This document shows positions 1 through 4,995 of a stretch of 6,110 nt of DNA, one piece after another. The first letter of the stretch is position 1. Each line of letters begins with the position of its first letter. Source of the stretch: an uncultured Chitinophaga sp. (lineage in GTDB: Bacteria > Bacteroidota > Bacteroidia > Chitinophagales > Chitinophagaceae); NCBI RefSeq assembly GCF_937874145.1, contig NZ_CALNBI010000203.1:1-6110 (forward strand). The letters run 5' to 3'. The position numbers were made by a program, and so were the translations under genes. The notes below the pieces were generated by a model. The model saw nothing but the letters and a program-made list of their open reading frames with translations. It had not been told where the DNA came from and ran no database searches.

Positions 1-130
1 CCACGGAATCGGCGCCGCCGCTCACGGCCACGAGCATGGCAGCCCCGGCGGGCAGCAGCGATTCGCGGTCTATATAAGCACGCAAAGCGGCACGGAAGGC
101 GGCGGGGTCGAAAGGGTTAAAGGTCTTCAT
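1..130 (-). CDS. tilS: tRNA(Ile)-lysidine synthetase, N-terminal part (cut by the window edge)
   Basis: Only the first 43 codons are present; the gene continues beyond position 1. The reading frame opens at the ATG whose complement is at 128-130. After about 32 residues it reaches a short hydrophobic strand leading into SGGADS at residues 37-42. This is the PP-loop (SGGxDS) that binds ATP in N-type ATP pyrophosphatases, and its position near the N-terminus after a short helix fits TilS. TilS is cytoplasmic and attaches lysine to C34 of the AUA-reading tRNA-Ile, changing its codon and amino-acid identity; this is known from the family. The start lies 14 nt inside the upstream TPR gene, which suggests translational coupling. 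Other PP-loop enzymes (TtcA, GuaA, MesJ-like) are possible, but the AVSGGADSV context and N-terminal spacing favour TilS. Confidence 0.82.
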   Translation of the reverse strand, partial: MKTFNPFDPAAFRAALRAYIDRESLLPAGAAMLVAVSGGADSV

Positions 131-422
131 GCGCGGCCTGGAGTTCGTTGTAAGCATGCATGTCCCGCAGCTGGCGGGCTACTTCCATCCCTTTTTCGTA
201 TGCGGCGGAAGCGGCGTCACGTTCGCCGAGGCGTTCGAGGGTTTTGCCGAGGTGGTAGTATGACCCAACGTAATTCGGATCGGCGGCGAGGAGGCGCTCG
301 AACGTTTCCCGGGCGGCCGTGTCGTTGCCGGTTTTAACGTACTCGAGCGCCAGGGCGTGCAGCAGGAAGCTGTCGGCCGGGGAGCTCTCGAGAAATGACT
401 TTATTTGTGCGATTCTATCCAT
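117..422 (-). CDS. small tetratricopeptide-repeat protein
   Basis: This is a complete 101-residue protein with no signal peptide or membrane segment, so it is probably cytoplasmic. Two TPR units are visible. The first spans about residues 17-50, with the pattern A-L-x-Y-x-x-x-G-x-x-x-x-A, and ends in the typical DPN at 48-50. The second spans about 51-84 (YYHLGKTLERLG then AxxAYEKG). A helical tail follows, rich in Ala, Glu and Leu. TPRs form paired helices that bind proteins, but the partner is not evident. The stop overlaps the first 14 nt of tilS on the same strand, so the two are probably co-transcribed; a functional link to tRNA modification is only inferred from that. It is divergent from etfB. 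Similar short TPR proteins are common in Bacteroidota and mostly uncharacterised. Confidence 0.85.
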   Translation of the reverse strand: MDRIAQIKSFLESSPADSFLLHALALEYVKTGNDTAARETFERLLAADPNYVGSYYHLGKTLERLGERDAASAAYEKGMEVARQLRDMHAYNELQAAHEDL

Positions 423-464
423 GCAAAAGATGTTCTAAGCAAATGTTAAACGTATGGTGGCATC

Positions 465-496
465 TGATGGCTGTACCCCTAAATCCCATATATTTG
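465..496 (+). promoter_or_regulatory. candidate Bacteroidota-type promoter for etfBA
   Basis: TATATTTG at 489-496 is an exact match to the -7 consensus TAnnTTTG used by the Bacteroidota primary sigma factor. A weak -33 region (TGATGG, 465-470) lies 18 bp upstream. Transcription would start near 502, leaving a leader of about 30 nt before the etfB ATG at 535. This also argues against the longer in-frame start at 454, which would lie upstream of the promoter. The -33 element is poor, so the call rests on the -7 box and its position. Confidence 0.5.
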
Positions 497-534
497 TAAA
501 TACTGCATTTTTCACCAAAACCAGAAAAACGGAT

Positions 535-1275
535 ATGAAGATCTTAGTATGCATCAGTAAAACGCCCGACACAACTGCAAAAATAGCTTTCACGGACAAC
601 AACACGAAATTCAGTGAGGCGGGAGTGCAGTTCATCATCAACCCGTACGACGAATGGTACGCGCTGGTGAGGGCGCTGGAACTGAAAGAGGCGCAGGGCG
701 CAACGGTTCACCTGATCACCGTGGGCGGCGCAGATACCGAAGCCGTGATCCGCAAGGCGCTGGCGCTGGGTGGCGACGAGGCGTTCCGGGTGAATTCGGA
801 CAGCCAGGATAGTTTTTTCATCGCTTCGCAGATCGCGGAAATCGCTAAGCAGGAGCAATATGATATCATATTTACCGGAAAGGAAACGATCGATTATAAC
901 GGCTCGTCGGTAGGCGGCATGGTGGCCGAACTGCTGGGCCTGCCCTTCGTATCCATCGCCAGCAAGCTCGATGTGAACGGCGGCACCGCCACCCTGAAAC
1001 GCGAGATCGAAGGCGGAGAAGAAGTTGTGGAAGTGAGCCTGCCGCTCGTACTCAGTGCGCAGAAAGGCATGGCGGAAGCCCGTATCCCGAATATGCGGGG
1101 CATCATGGCCGCGCGGACCAAACCCCTGAAAGTGGTGGAGCCCGCCGCAGCGGAAACACTGACGTCCATCGTGTCGTTCGAGCTGCCGCCGGCCAAAGCG
1201 GGCGTGAAGATGATCCCGGCCGACCAGGTGGAAGAGCTCGCCCGCCTGCTGCACGAGGAAGCCAAAGTGATCTAA
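535..1275 (+). CDS. etfB: electron transfer flavoprotein, beta subunit
   Basis: This 246-residue protein is the usual EtfB length. It starts MKILVCISKTPDT, the family's typical N-terminus, so the ATG at 535 is preferred over an in-frame ATG at 454 that would add 27 unrelated residues. Visible landmarks are INPYDEWYALVRALELKE (35-52), the nucleotide-fold segment HLITVGG (59-65), the AMP-binding region ETIDYNGSSVGG (117-128), the acidic-Gly stretch EGGEEVVEVSLP (159-170) and the strongly conserved EARIPNMRGIMAARTKP (181-197). EtfB pairs with EtfA and carries AMP. The heterodimer accepts electrons from acyl-CoA and other dehydrogenases through FAD and passes them to ETF:quinone oxidoreductase; this is family knowledge. 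It is followed 51 bp later by etfA in the expected order, probably as one transcript. No bifurcation partner such as FixC/FixX or Bcd is in view, so an ordinary respiratory ETF is the default reading. Confidence 0.96.
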   Translation: MKILVCISKTPDTTAKIAFTDNNTKFSEAGVQFIINPYDEWYALVRALELKEAQGATVHLITVGGADTEAVIRKALALGGDEAFRVNSDSQDSFFIASQIAEIAKQEQYDIIFTGKETIDYNGSSVGGMVAELLGLPFVSIASKLDVNGGTATLKREIEGGEEVVEVSLPLVLSAQKGMAEARIPNMRGIMAARTKPLKVVEPAAAETLTSIVSFELPPAKAGVKMIPADQVEELARLLHEEAKVI

Positions 1276-1326
1276 CCGCTTCCCATCCCCTATTCCATCA
1301 TTTAATATCATTTAAAAAAGAAGAAA

Positions 1327-2298
1327 ATGTCAGTCATCATATTTGCCGATCAGTTCCAGGGAAAAGTTAAGAAATCAGCGCTCGAAGCCGTGCAATACGG
1401 CGCCCAGATCGCGCAGCAGCTGGGTGTTCCGGCCGTTGCGGTAGCGGTGGGTGAGATCGACGGCGCGGAATTGTCCGCCCTGGGCCAGTACGGCGCCACC
1501 AAAGTTTTGCATGTAGCCGACGCGCGGCTGAATGAGCCCGAAGCCGGCGCGGTCACTAAAATCGTTGCCGAAGCGGTAGCGAAAGAAAACGGCGCCGTGA
1601 TCGTGTTTGCCCACAACTTCGCCGGGCGCTCCATTGCCCCGCAGCTCTCCGCCCGCCTGAAAGCGGGATTTGTAGCCGGCGCCATCGGCCTGCCGGATAC
1701 TTCGGCAGGGTTCGTGGTGAAGAAGAACGTATTCTCCGGGAAAGCTTTTGCCAACGTCAGCATTACCACCGGTAAAAAGATCGTATCGGTTATGCCCAAT
1801 ACATTCTCGCTGAACCCCGGCGGCGGCAGTGCTTCCGTGGAAGCGTTCGCAGCGGGACTGGGCGACGCTGATTTTAAAATCAAGACGGTGAAAGTGGAGA
1901 CCGTGAGCGGGGAAGTGCCTTTGACCGAAGCCGAGATCGTGGTGAGCGGCGGCCGTGGGCTGAAGGGCCCTGAGCATTGGGGCATCGTGGAAGACCTGGC
2001 GCATGCGCTCGGCGCAGCCACCGCCTGCAGCCGCCCGGTTGCGGATTCCGGCTGGCGGCCGCATCATGAACACGTGGGCCAGACGGGCTTCACCGTGCGC
2101 CCCAACCTCTACATCGCCATCGGTATTTCCGGCGCTATCCAGCACCTGGCGGGCGTGAACGGCAGTAAAACCATCGTGGTGATCAACAAAGACGCCGAGG
2201 CGCCGTTCTTCAAGGCAGCGGACTACGGTATTGTCGGCGATGCGTTCGAAGTAGTGCCGAAACTGACCGAAGCTGTAAAGAAATATAAAGGAAACTAA
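1327..2298 (+). CDS. etfA: electron transfer flavoprotein, alpha subunit (FAD-binding)
   Basis: This 323-residue protein matches normal EtfA length. The N-terminal domain (1 to about 190) has the Rossmann-like pattern starting MSVIIFADQ. The C-terminal FAD domain holds the diagnostic motifs in order: VVSGGRGLKGPEHW (205-218), SRPVADSGWRP (235-245) with HVGQTG (249-254), LYIAIGISGAIQHLAGV (261-277, close to the EtfA signature) and INKDAEAPFFKAADYGIVGD (286-305). Together these bind FAD, which takes one or two electrons from dehydrogenases. It forms the heterodimer with EtfB encoded just upstream. An A-rich stretch (TTTAAAAAAGAAGAAA) precedes the ATG in place of a true Shine-Dalgarno, as is usual in this phylum. 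The gene ends in three consecutive in-frame stops, TAA TGA TAA (2296-2304), and a long hairpin follows. All key motifs are intact. Confidence 0.97.
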   Translation: MSVIIFADQFQGKVKKSALEAVQYGAQIAQQLGVPAVAVAVGEIDGAELSALGQYGATKVLHVADARLNEPEAGAVTKIVAEAVAKENGAVIVFAHNFAGRSIAPQLSARLKAGFVAGAIGLPDTSAGFVVKKNVFSGKAFANVSITTGKKIVSVMPNTFSLNPGGGSASVEAFAAGLGDADFKIKTVKVETVSGEVPLTEAEIVVSGGRGLKGPEHWGIVEDLAHALGAATACSRPVADSGWRPHHEHVGQTGFTVRPNLYIAIGISGAIQHLAGVNGSKTIVVINKDAEAPFFKAADYGIVGDAFEVVPKLTEAVKKYKGN

Positions 2299-2314
2299 TG
2301 ATAATGTGCTGACT

Positions 2315-2388
2315 GCCGCCGCTTCGTGCAGCCGAGCCCGGAAAAATAAAAACCGGCTTCCTGCGCGATCGGCGGCTTCACGCTTTTT
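2315..2388 (+). terminator. long imperfect hairpin after etfA, likely transcription terminator
   Basis: The stem is built from nested arms: 2315-2321 (GCCGCCG) with 2370-2376 (CGGCGGC), 7 bp; 2324-2331 (TCGTGCAG) with 2361-2368 (CTGCGCGA), 8 bp including one G-U; and an inner CCGG/CCGG (2338-2341 with 2353-2356) closing an 11-nt A-rich loop. Small internal loops separate the arms. A run of five T (2384-2388) follows the stem by 7 nt, farther than in a textbook intrinsic terminator. It lies 17 nt after the etfA stop and before the promoter region of the next gene, so ending the etfBA transcript is the natural role. Protection of the mRNA 3' end is an alternative. Confidence 0.5.
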
Positions 2389-2414
2389 CTATATCGAATA
2401 TTTTTCTAACTTCA
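2383..2414 (+). promoter_or_regulatory. weak candidate promoter for the DUF151-ispE pair
   Basis: TAACTTCA (2407-2414) resembles the Bacteroidota -7 box TAnnTTTG with two mismatches in the second half. A T-rich CTTTTT (2383-2388) sits 18 bp upstream where the -33 element would be. The region lies in the AT-rich part of the 161-bp spacer and would give a leader of about 40 nt. The match is weak and the call depends largely on location. Confidence 0.28.
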
Positions 2415-2434
2415 CGTCTTATACACGTTTAATT

Positions 2435-2446
2435 GTGAGCGCTTAC
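2435..2446. promoter_or_regulatory. possible LacI/GalR-type operator palindrome
   Basis: GTGAGCGCTTAC is a 12-bp inverted repeat centred on a CG step, with a single imperfect pair (G2437 opposite T2444). Its centre, AGCGCT, and the flanking TTGTGAG resemble operators of LacI/GalR-family repressors. It lies 13 nt before the ATG of the DUF151 gene and downstream of the candidate promoter, where a repressor could block transcription. No LacI-type regulator is encoded in the window, and a chance palindrome cannot be excluded. Confidence 0.25.
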
Positions 2447-2459
2447 GCATAATGACCGT

Positions 2460-3062
2460 ATGAGAAAAATAGAACTGGAAATAGTCGCACTGTCGCACAG
2501 TATTACACAAACTCATTCTTATGCCGTTGTACTTGGAGAAGTGAACGGATTGAGAAGGCTCCCCATCGTAATCGGAGGGTTTGAAGCGCAAGCTATTGCG
2601 GTAGCGCTGGAGAAAATGCAGCCGAGCCGGCCGTTGACCCACGATCTTATGAAGAACTTCATGAATGCATTTAATATTGAATTACATGAAGTCGTGATCA
2701 GCAATCTCCAGGAAGGCATTTTCTATTCCAAGCTGATCTGTTCCAATAACGACGATACCATCGAAATCGATTCGCGGACTTCCGATGCGCTGGCGCTGGC
2801 CGTGCGGTTCGGTTGCCCCATCTATACATACGAAAATATCCTCAACAGCGCCGGCATTCTGCTGGACGATCCCGCCGGCAAGAAGACCACCAAGCCAGCC
2901 GGCAGCCCTTCCATTTCGGAGCACGAGAAAGGTGCGGAAGACGATCTCAAAGCCCTGAACCTGGAGGAGCTGAACACGCTGCTGCAGGAGGTGCTGGAGC
3001 AGGAAGATTATATCCGCGCCATCGCCATCCGCGATGAGATCAACAGCCGTAAAAGCAAATAA
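2460..3062 (+). CDS. bifunctional nuclease family protein (DUF151) with C-terminal UVR-like motif
   Basis: This is a complete 200-residue soluble protein. Residues 1 to about 135 form the bifunctional nuclease (BFN/DUF151) domain, recognisable from LPIVIGGFEAQAIAVAL (34-50), the RPLTHDLM segment (57-64) and IEIDSRTSDALALAVRFGCPIY (101-122). A polar, low-complexity linker (about 138-160) leads to a helical tail (about 164-198) with the pattern LxELNxLLQEVLxQEDYxxAIAIRDEI, the UVR motif known from UvrB, UvrC and related proteins. The BFN name comes from plant proteins with RNase and DNase activity; activity of bacterial members is poorly established, so substrate and role here are unknown. The UVR motif suggests a protein-protein contact. 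It lies 161 bp after etfA and only 6 bp before ispE, so it is probably co-transcribed with ispE. The ATG at 2460 gives the family's normal N-terminus (MRKIELEIVAL). Confidence 0.92.
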   Translation: MRKIELEIVALSHSITQTHSYAVVLGEVNGLRRLPIVIGGFEAQAIAVALEKMQPSRPLTHDLMKNFMNAFNIELHEVVISNLQEGIFYSKLICSNNDDTIEIDSRTSDALALAVRFGCPIYTYENILNSAGILLDDPAGKKTTKPAGSPSISEHEKGAEDDLKALNLEELNTLLQEVLEQEDYIRAIAIRDEINSRKSK

Positions 3063-3068
3063 CCGGAC

Positions 3069-3875
3069 GTGATCGTTTTTCCCAACTGTAAAATCAACCT
3101 GGGCCTGCATATCCTGCGGAAGCGGGAGGATGGTTTTCATGACCTGGAAACCGTTTTCTATCCCCTGCCCGTCCGCGACGGACTGGAAATGATTTCCGCG
3201 CCGGCTATGGATTTCAGCCAATCCGGCATTGCGATCCCCGGCGATGCGGCAAACAACCTGTGCATACAGGCATACCAGCTGCTGAAAGCGGATTTTCCGG
3301 ATTTGCCGGCGGTACGGATGCACCTGCATAAGGTGATCCCGACGGGTGCGGGACTGGGCGGCGGATCGGCCGACGGGGCATTTGCCTTGCAATTATTGAA
3401 TACAAAATATCAACTGGGACTGGATGACGACCAACTGGAGGCTTATGCGGCGCGGCTGGGGAGCGACTGTCCTTATTTTATCCGTAACCGCCCGAGCGTG
3501 GGCAAGGGTCGCGGGGAAATTCTGGAGCCGGTAGCGCTGGATTTGTCGGGGTACGGGTTTTTATTGGTGCATCCGGGGATACATGTGAATACGGGCTGGG
3601 CATTCGGGCAATTGCGGCCCGGGGCGCCGGATGTGGGGTTGGAAGAGATCGGCTGGAAGGATGTGGCGGGTTGGAAAGGGAGGTTGACGAATGATTTTGA
3701 GGGACCGGTGTTTACGAAATATCCGGAGATTGCCGCGATAAAGGAAAGGATGTATGGTGCCGGGGCATTATATGCGAGTATGAGCGGGAGTGGTTCGGCG
3801 GTGTATGGGATTTTTGAGGCGGGTAAGGTGCCGGACCTGGCTTGGAAGGACGGGTATGCGGTGTTTAAGGTGTAG
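3069..3875 (+). CDS. ispE: 4-diphosphocytidyl-2-C-methyl-D-erythritol kinase
   Basis: IspE phosphorylates the 2-hydroxyl of CDP-methylerythritol with ATP, the fourth step of the MEP pathway to IPP and DMAPP. The 268-residue length is normal. GHMP-kinase landmarks are all present: FPNCKINLGL (4-13) with the probable catalytic Lys8, KREDGFH (18-24), the ATP-binding loop PTGAGLGGGSADGA (91-104), GSDCPYF (131-137) with the probable catalytic Asp133, and the C-terminal glycine loop MSGSGSAVYGIF (238-249). Residue roles are by analogy with E. coli Lys10 and Asp141. The start is GTG: it is the only initiator giving the conserved N-terminus and sits 6 bp after the upstream stop. The organism therefore probably makes isoprenoids by the MEP route. 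From about 3530 onward the coding strand becomes very G-rich and C-poor although the protein stays conserved. It converges on rplT. Confidence 0.95.
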   Translation: MIVFPNCKINLGLHILRKREDGFHDLETVFYPLPVRDGLEMISAPAMDFSQSGIAIPGDAANNLCIQAYQLLKADFPDLPAVRMHLHKVIPTGAGLGGGSADGAFALQLLNTKYQLGLDDDQLEAYAARLGSDCPYFIRNRPSVGKGRGEILEPVALDLSGYGFLLVHPGIHVNTGWAFGQLRPGAPDVGLEEIGWKDVAGWKGRLTNDFEGPVFTKYPEIAAIKERMYGAGALYASMSGSGSAVYGIFEAGKVPDLAWKDGYAVFKV

Positions 3876-3909
3876 GGTGATGGGAGGTTTGAAGGTAAAG
3901 TAAGGGCAT

Positions 3910-3937
3910 AAAAAAACCGGCTACAATGTAACCGGTT
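3910..3937 (-). terminator. intrinsic terminator of the rpmI-rplT transcript
   Basis: On the minus strand a GC-containing hairpin is followed directly by seven T. The stem is AACCGG (3915-3920) with CCGGTT (3932-3937), one C/A mismatch, then TAC/GTA closing a 3-nt loop (3925-3927). The T-run is the complement of the A-run at 3910-3916, partly inside the stem. It lies 24 bp past the rplT stop. On the plus strand only CGTTT follows the stem, so it would stop ispE transcripts less well, but it may act in both directions because it sits between convergent genes. Confidence 0.8.
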
Positions 3938-3961
3938 CGTTTATAGCGATTTAGAATCGAC

Positions 3962-4306
3962 TTATTTTACAGAAGCTACGAGAGATTTGAAAGTCTCAGG
4001 CTCGTTCATGGCGAGGTCAGCCAGAACTTTGCGGTTGAGACCTACATTCTTTTCGGTCAGTCTGTGAATGAGCTGTGAGTAGGTCATTCCTTCGGCACGG
4101 GCGGCGGCGTTGATACGCGCGATCCACAGGGTGCGATATTCTCTTTTCTTCAGTTTGCGACCTACATAGCTATACGTGAGCCCTTTCTCCAGTACGTTCT
4201 TAGCTACGGTGTATACGTTTTTACGTTTACCATAGAAGCCTTTGGCTTGTTTAAGGATCTTTTTCTTTCTGGCTCTGGACGCAACTGCGTTTACGGAACG
4301 AGGCAT
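3962..4306 (-). CDS. rplT: 50S ribosomal protein bL20
   Basis: This 114-residue, highly basic protein has the full bL20 pattern: MPRSVNAVASRARKKK (1-16), the K-x-x-K-Q-A-K-G-F-Y-G segment (16-26) with a run of Lys/Arg after it, and the conserved core KKREYRTLWIARINAAAR (53-70) followed by EGMTYSQLI (72-80). bL20 binds 23S rRNA with its long N-terminal helix and is needed early in large-subunit assembly. In E. coli it also represses its own operon; no such leader is evident here. It follows rpmI on the same strand after a 39-bp gap and ends at a clear terminator. The length is close to the usual 115-118 residues, with nothing missing. Confidence 0.98.
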   Translation of the reverse strand: MPRSVNAVASRARKKKILKQAKGFYGKRKNVYTVAKNVLEKGLTYSYVGRKLKKREYRTLWIARINAAARAEGMTYSQLIHRLTEKNVGLNRKVLADLAMNEPETFKSLVASVK

Positions 4307-4345
4307 GTTATGCTTTTTAAAACTTGTTTAACAAAATTGATAGAA

Positions 4346-4543
4346 CTAGCGAAGCACAAGCATACGCTTTACCAGGTTCAGATTGGCATCTGCCACCAGG
4401 CTACTTCCTCTCAGAGAGCGTTTTCTTTTGTTGGACTTCTTAGTCAACAGGTGACTTTTGTATGCTTTCGGGCGTTTGATCGCTCCGCTGCCGGTCACCG
4501 TAAACGTCTTCTTCGCACGGCTATGAGTCTTTACTTTAGGCAT
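4346..4543 (-). CDS. rpmI: 50S ribosomal protein bL35
   Basis: This 65-residue, strongly basic protein starts MPKVKTHSRAKKTF, matching the bL35 signature (K-x-K-[TS]-x-x-[GAS]-[AS]-x-K). It continues with TGSGAIKRPKA (17-27), SHLLTKKSNKRKRSLR (30-45), and a C-terminal segment ending NLVKRMLVLR. bL35 is a small structural protein of the 50S subunit. It lies directly upstream of rplT, the common pairing. The usual upstream partner infC (initiation factor IF-3) is not in the window, and rpmI is the first gene of its transcript here. A good promoter stands about 20 bp before its ATG. Confidence 0.97.
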   Translation of the reverse strand: MPKVKTHSRAKKTFTVTGSGAIKRPKAYKSHLLTKKSNKRKRSLRGSSLVADANLNLVKRMLVLR

Positions 4544-4563
4544 CTTACTACGAATTTGGTCTG

Positions 4564-4597
4564 CAAAGGTATATATTTATTTTACAAAAAGCACAAA
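4564..4597 (-). promoter_or_regulatory. promoter of rpmI-rplT
   Basis: Read on the minus strand, TACCTTTG (complement of 4564-4571) is an exact -7 TAnnTTTG box. TTTG (complement of 4594-4597) lies 22 bp upstream, within the spacing reported for Bacteroidota -33 elements. The predicted transcript would begin near 4558, leaving only about 15 nt before the rpmI ATG. There is therefore little room for the kind of structured L20-binding leader known in E. coli or Bacillus. Confidence 0.62.
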
Positions 4598-4716
4598 CGC
4601 GCTAAAAAAATTAAAATATTATCGCTTCGCATAAAAAAAAGTTAACATTTTTTCCACCGCAATAAAGATTTGAGTTTCAATCCGCCAATACTCTATTAAC
4701 CTATTTTAATATCTAT

Positions 4717-4746
4717 TTTGCGAGTCCGGATAAATTTATATTTTTG
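4717..4746 (+). promoter_or_regulatory. promoter of the secreted-protein gene
   Basis: TTTG (4717-4720), an 18-bp AT-rich spacer and TATTTTTG (4739-4746) together match the Bacteroidota promoter TTTG-N(17-23)-TAnnTTTG at every defined position. It is the best promoter in the window. Transcription would start near 4752, giving an untranslated leader of about 245 nt before the ATG at 4996. That is long compared with the other genes here. Confidence 0.62.
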
Positions 4747-4830
4747 TATGTAACCATATTATCATTAATTTTAATTTCAGAATATTTAAAATTTGTCCAT
4801 ATCGGTATTGACTGAATTTAACCGAAGCCT

Positions 4831-4932
4831 ATGAAATCGATCCTGTACGCCTATGAAAAAGAGCGCGGTATGAAACGCAGCTCATTGTTTCAAACAAGTT
4901 ATCAAGTCGTTAGTCCGGCCCGCCGGCGCTGA
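4831..4932 (+). CDS. possible short leader ORF (33 residues)
   Basis: ATG at 4831 opens a 33-codon frame ending at TGA (4930-4932). It lies wholly inside the predicted leader of the secreted-protein gene, about 80 nt after the inferred transcription start. The peptide begins MKSILYAYEKERGMKRSS and ends in PARRR, so it is basic, with no hydrophobic core and no family I recognise. It is in the same frame as the downstream gene but separated from it by this stop and a TAA further on. A GC hairpin (4944-4961) and T-rich sequence follow 12 nt after its stop. It could be a regulatory leader peptide, the decayed 5' end of an older gene, or chance; coding is unproven. Confidence 0.22.
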   Translation: MKSILYAYEKERGMKRSSLFQTSYQVVSPARRR

Positions 4933-4995
4933 CACCTCCGCTCCCCTGCCCCGCCGCAGGGTACGGGTATTTTATTCACATAATTGTTTGCGACA

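Larger units (their letters stand above)
4544..4995. other. AT-rich divergent intergenic region between rpmI and the secreted-protein gene
   Basis: This 452-bp stretch has no conserved gene. The left part (about 4572-4800) is very AT-rich and holds the rpmI promoter on the minus strand and the secreted-gene promoter on the plus strand. The right part (about 4830-4965) turns GC-rich and contains a possible 33-codon ORF, the repeated word TATGAAA, and a small GC hairpin at 4944-4961 (CCCTG/CAGGG, 8-nt loop). No tRNA, IS end or recognised riboswitch was seen. Confidence 0.7.

Noticed and set aside
440..447. Possible -7 box (AACATTTG on the minus strand) for the TPR-tilS transcript
   Set aside because: The first consensus base is wrong, no -33 element is visible at the right distance, and the leader would be very short, so it was not called.
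454..534. Upstream in-frame start that would lengthen EtfB by 27 residues
   Set aside because: The extra residues do not fit the family, the ATG at 535 gives the conserved MKILVCISK start, and a TATATTTG promoter box lies between the two.
544..1311. Long minus-strand open frame (255 codons) opposite etfB
   Set aside because: It is antisense to a clearly conserved gene, is rich in Arg, His and Gly as expected from the reverse of GC-rich codons, and shows no recognisable domain.
1350..2145. Two long minus-strand open frames opposite etfA
   Set aside because: Both are shadows of etfA codon structure in GC-rich DNA; they lack a plausible protein pattern and overlap each other.
2682..3392. Minus-strand frame of 236 codons across the DUF151 and ispE genes
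   Set aside because: It spans two well-supported genes on the other strand and has no family features.
4247..4645. Plus-strand frame of 132 codons over rplT and rpmI
   Set aside because: It is antisense to both ribosomal protein genes and ends in low-complexity Lys/Ile sequence from the AT-rich spacer.
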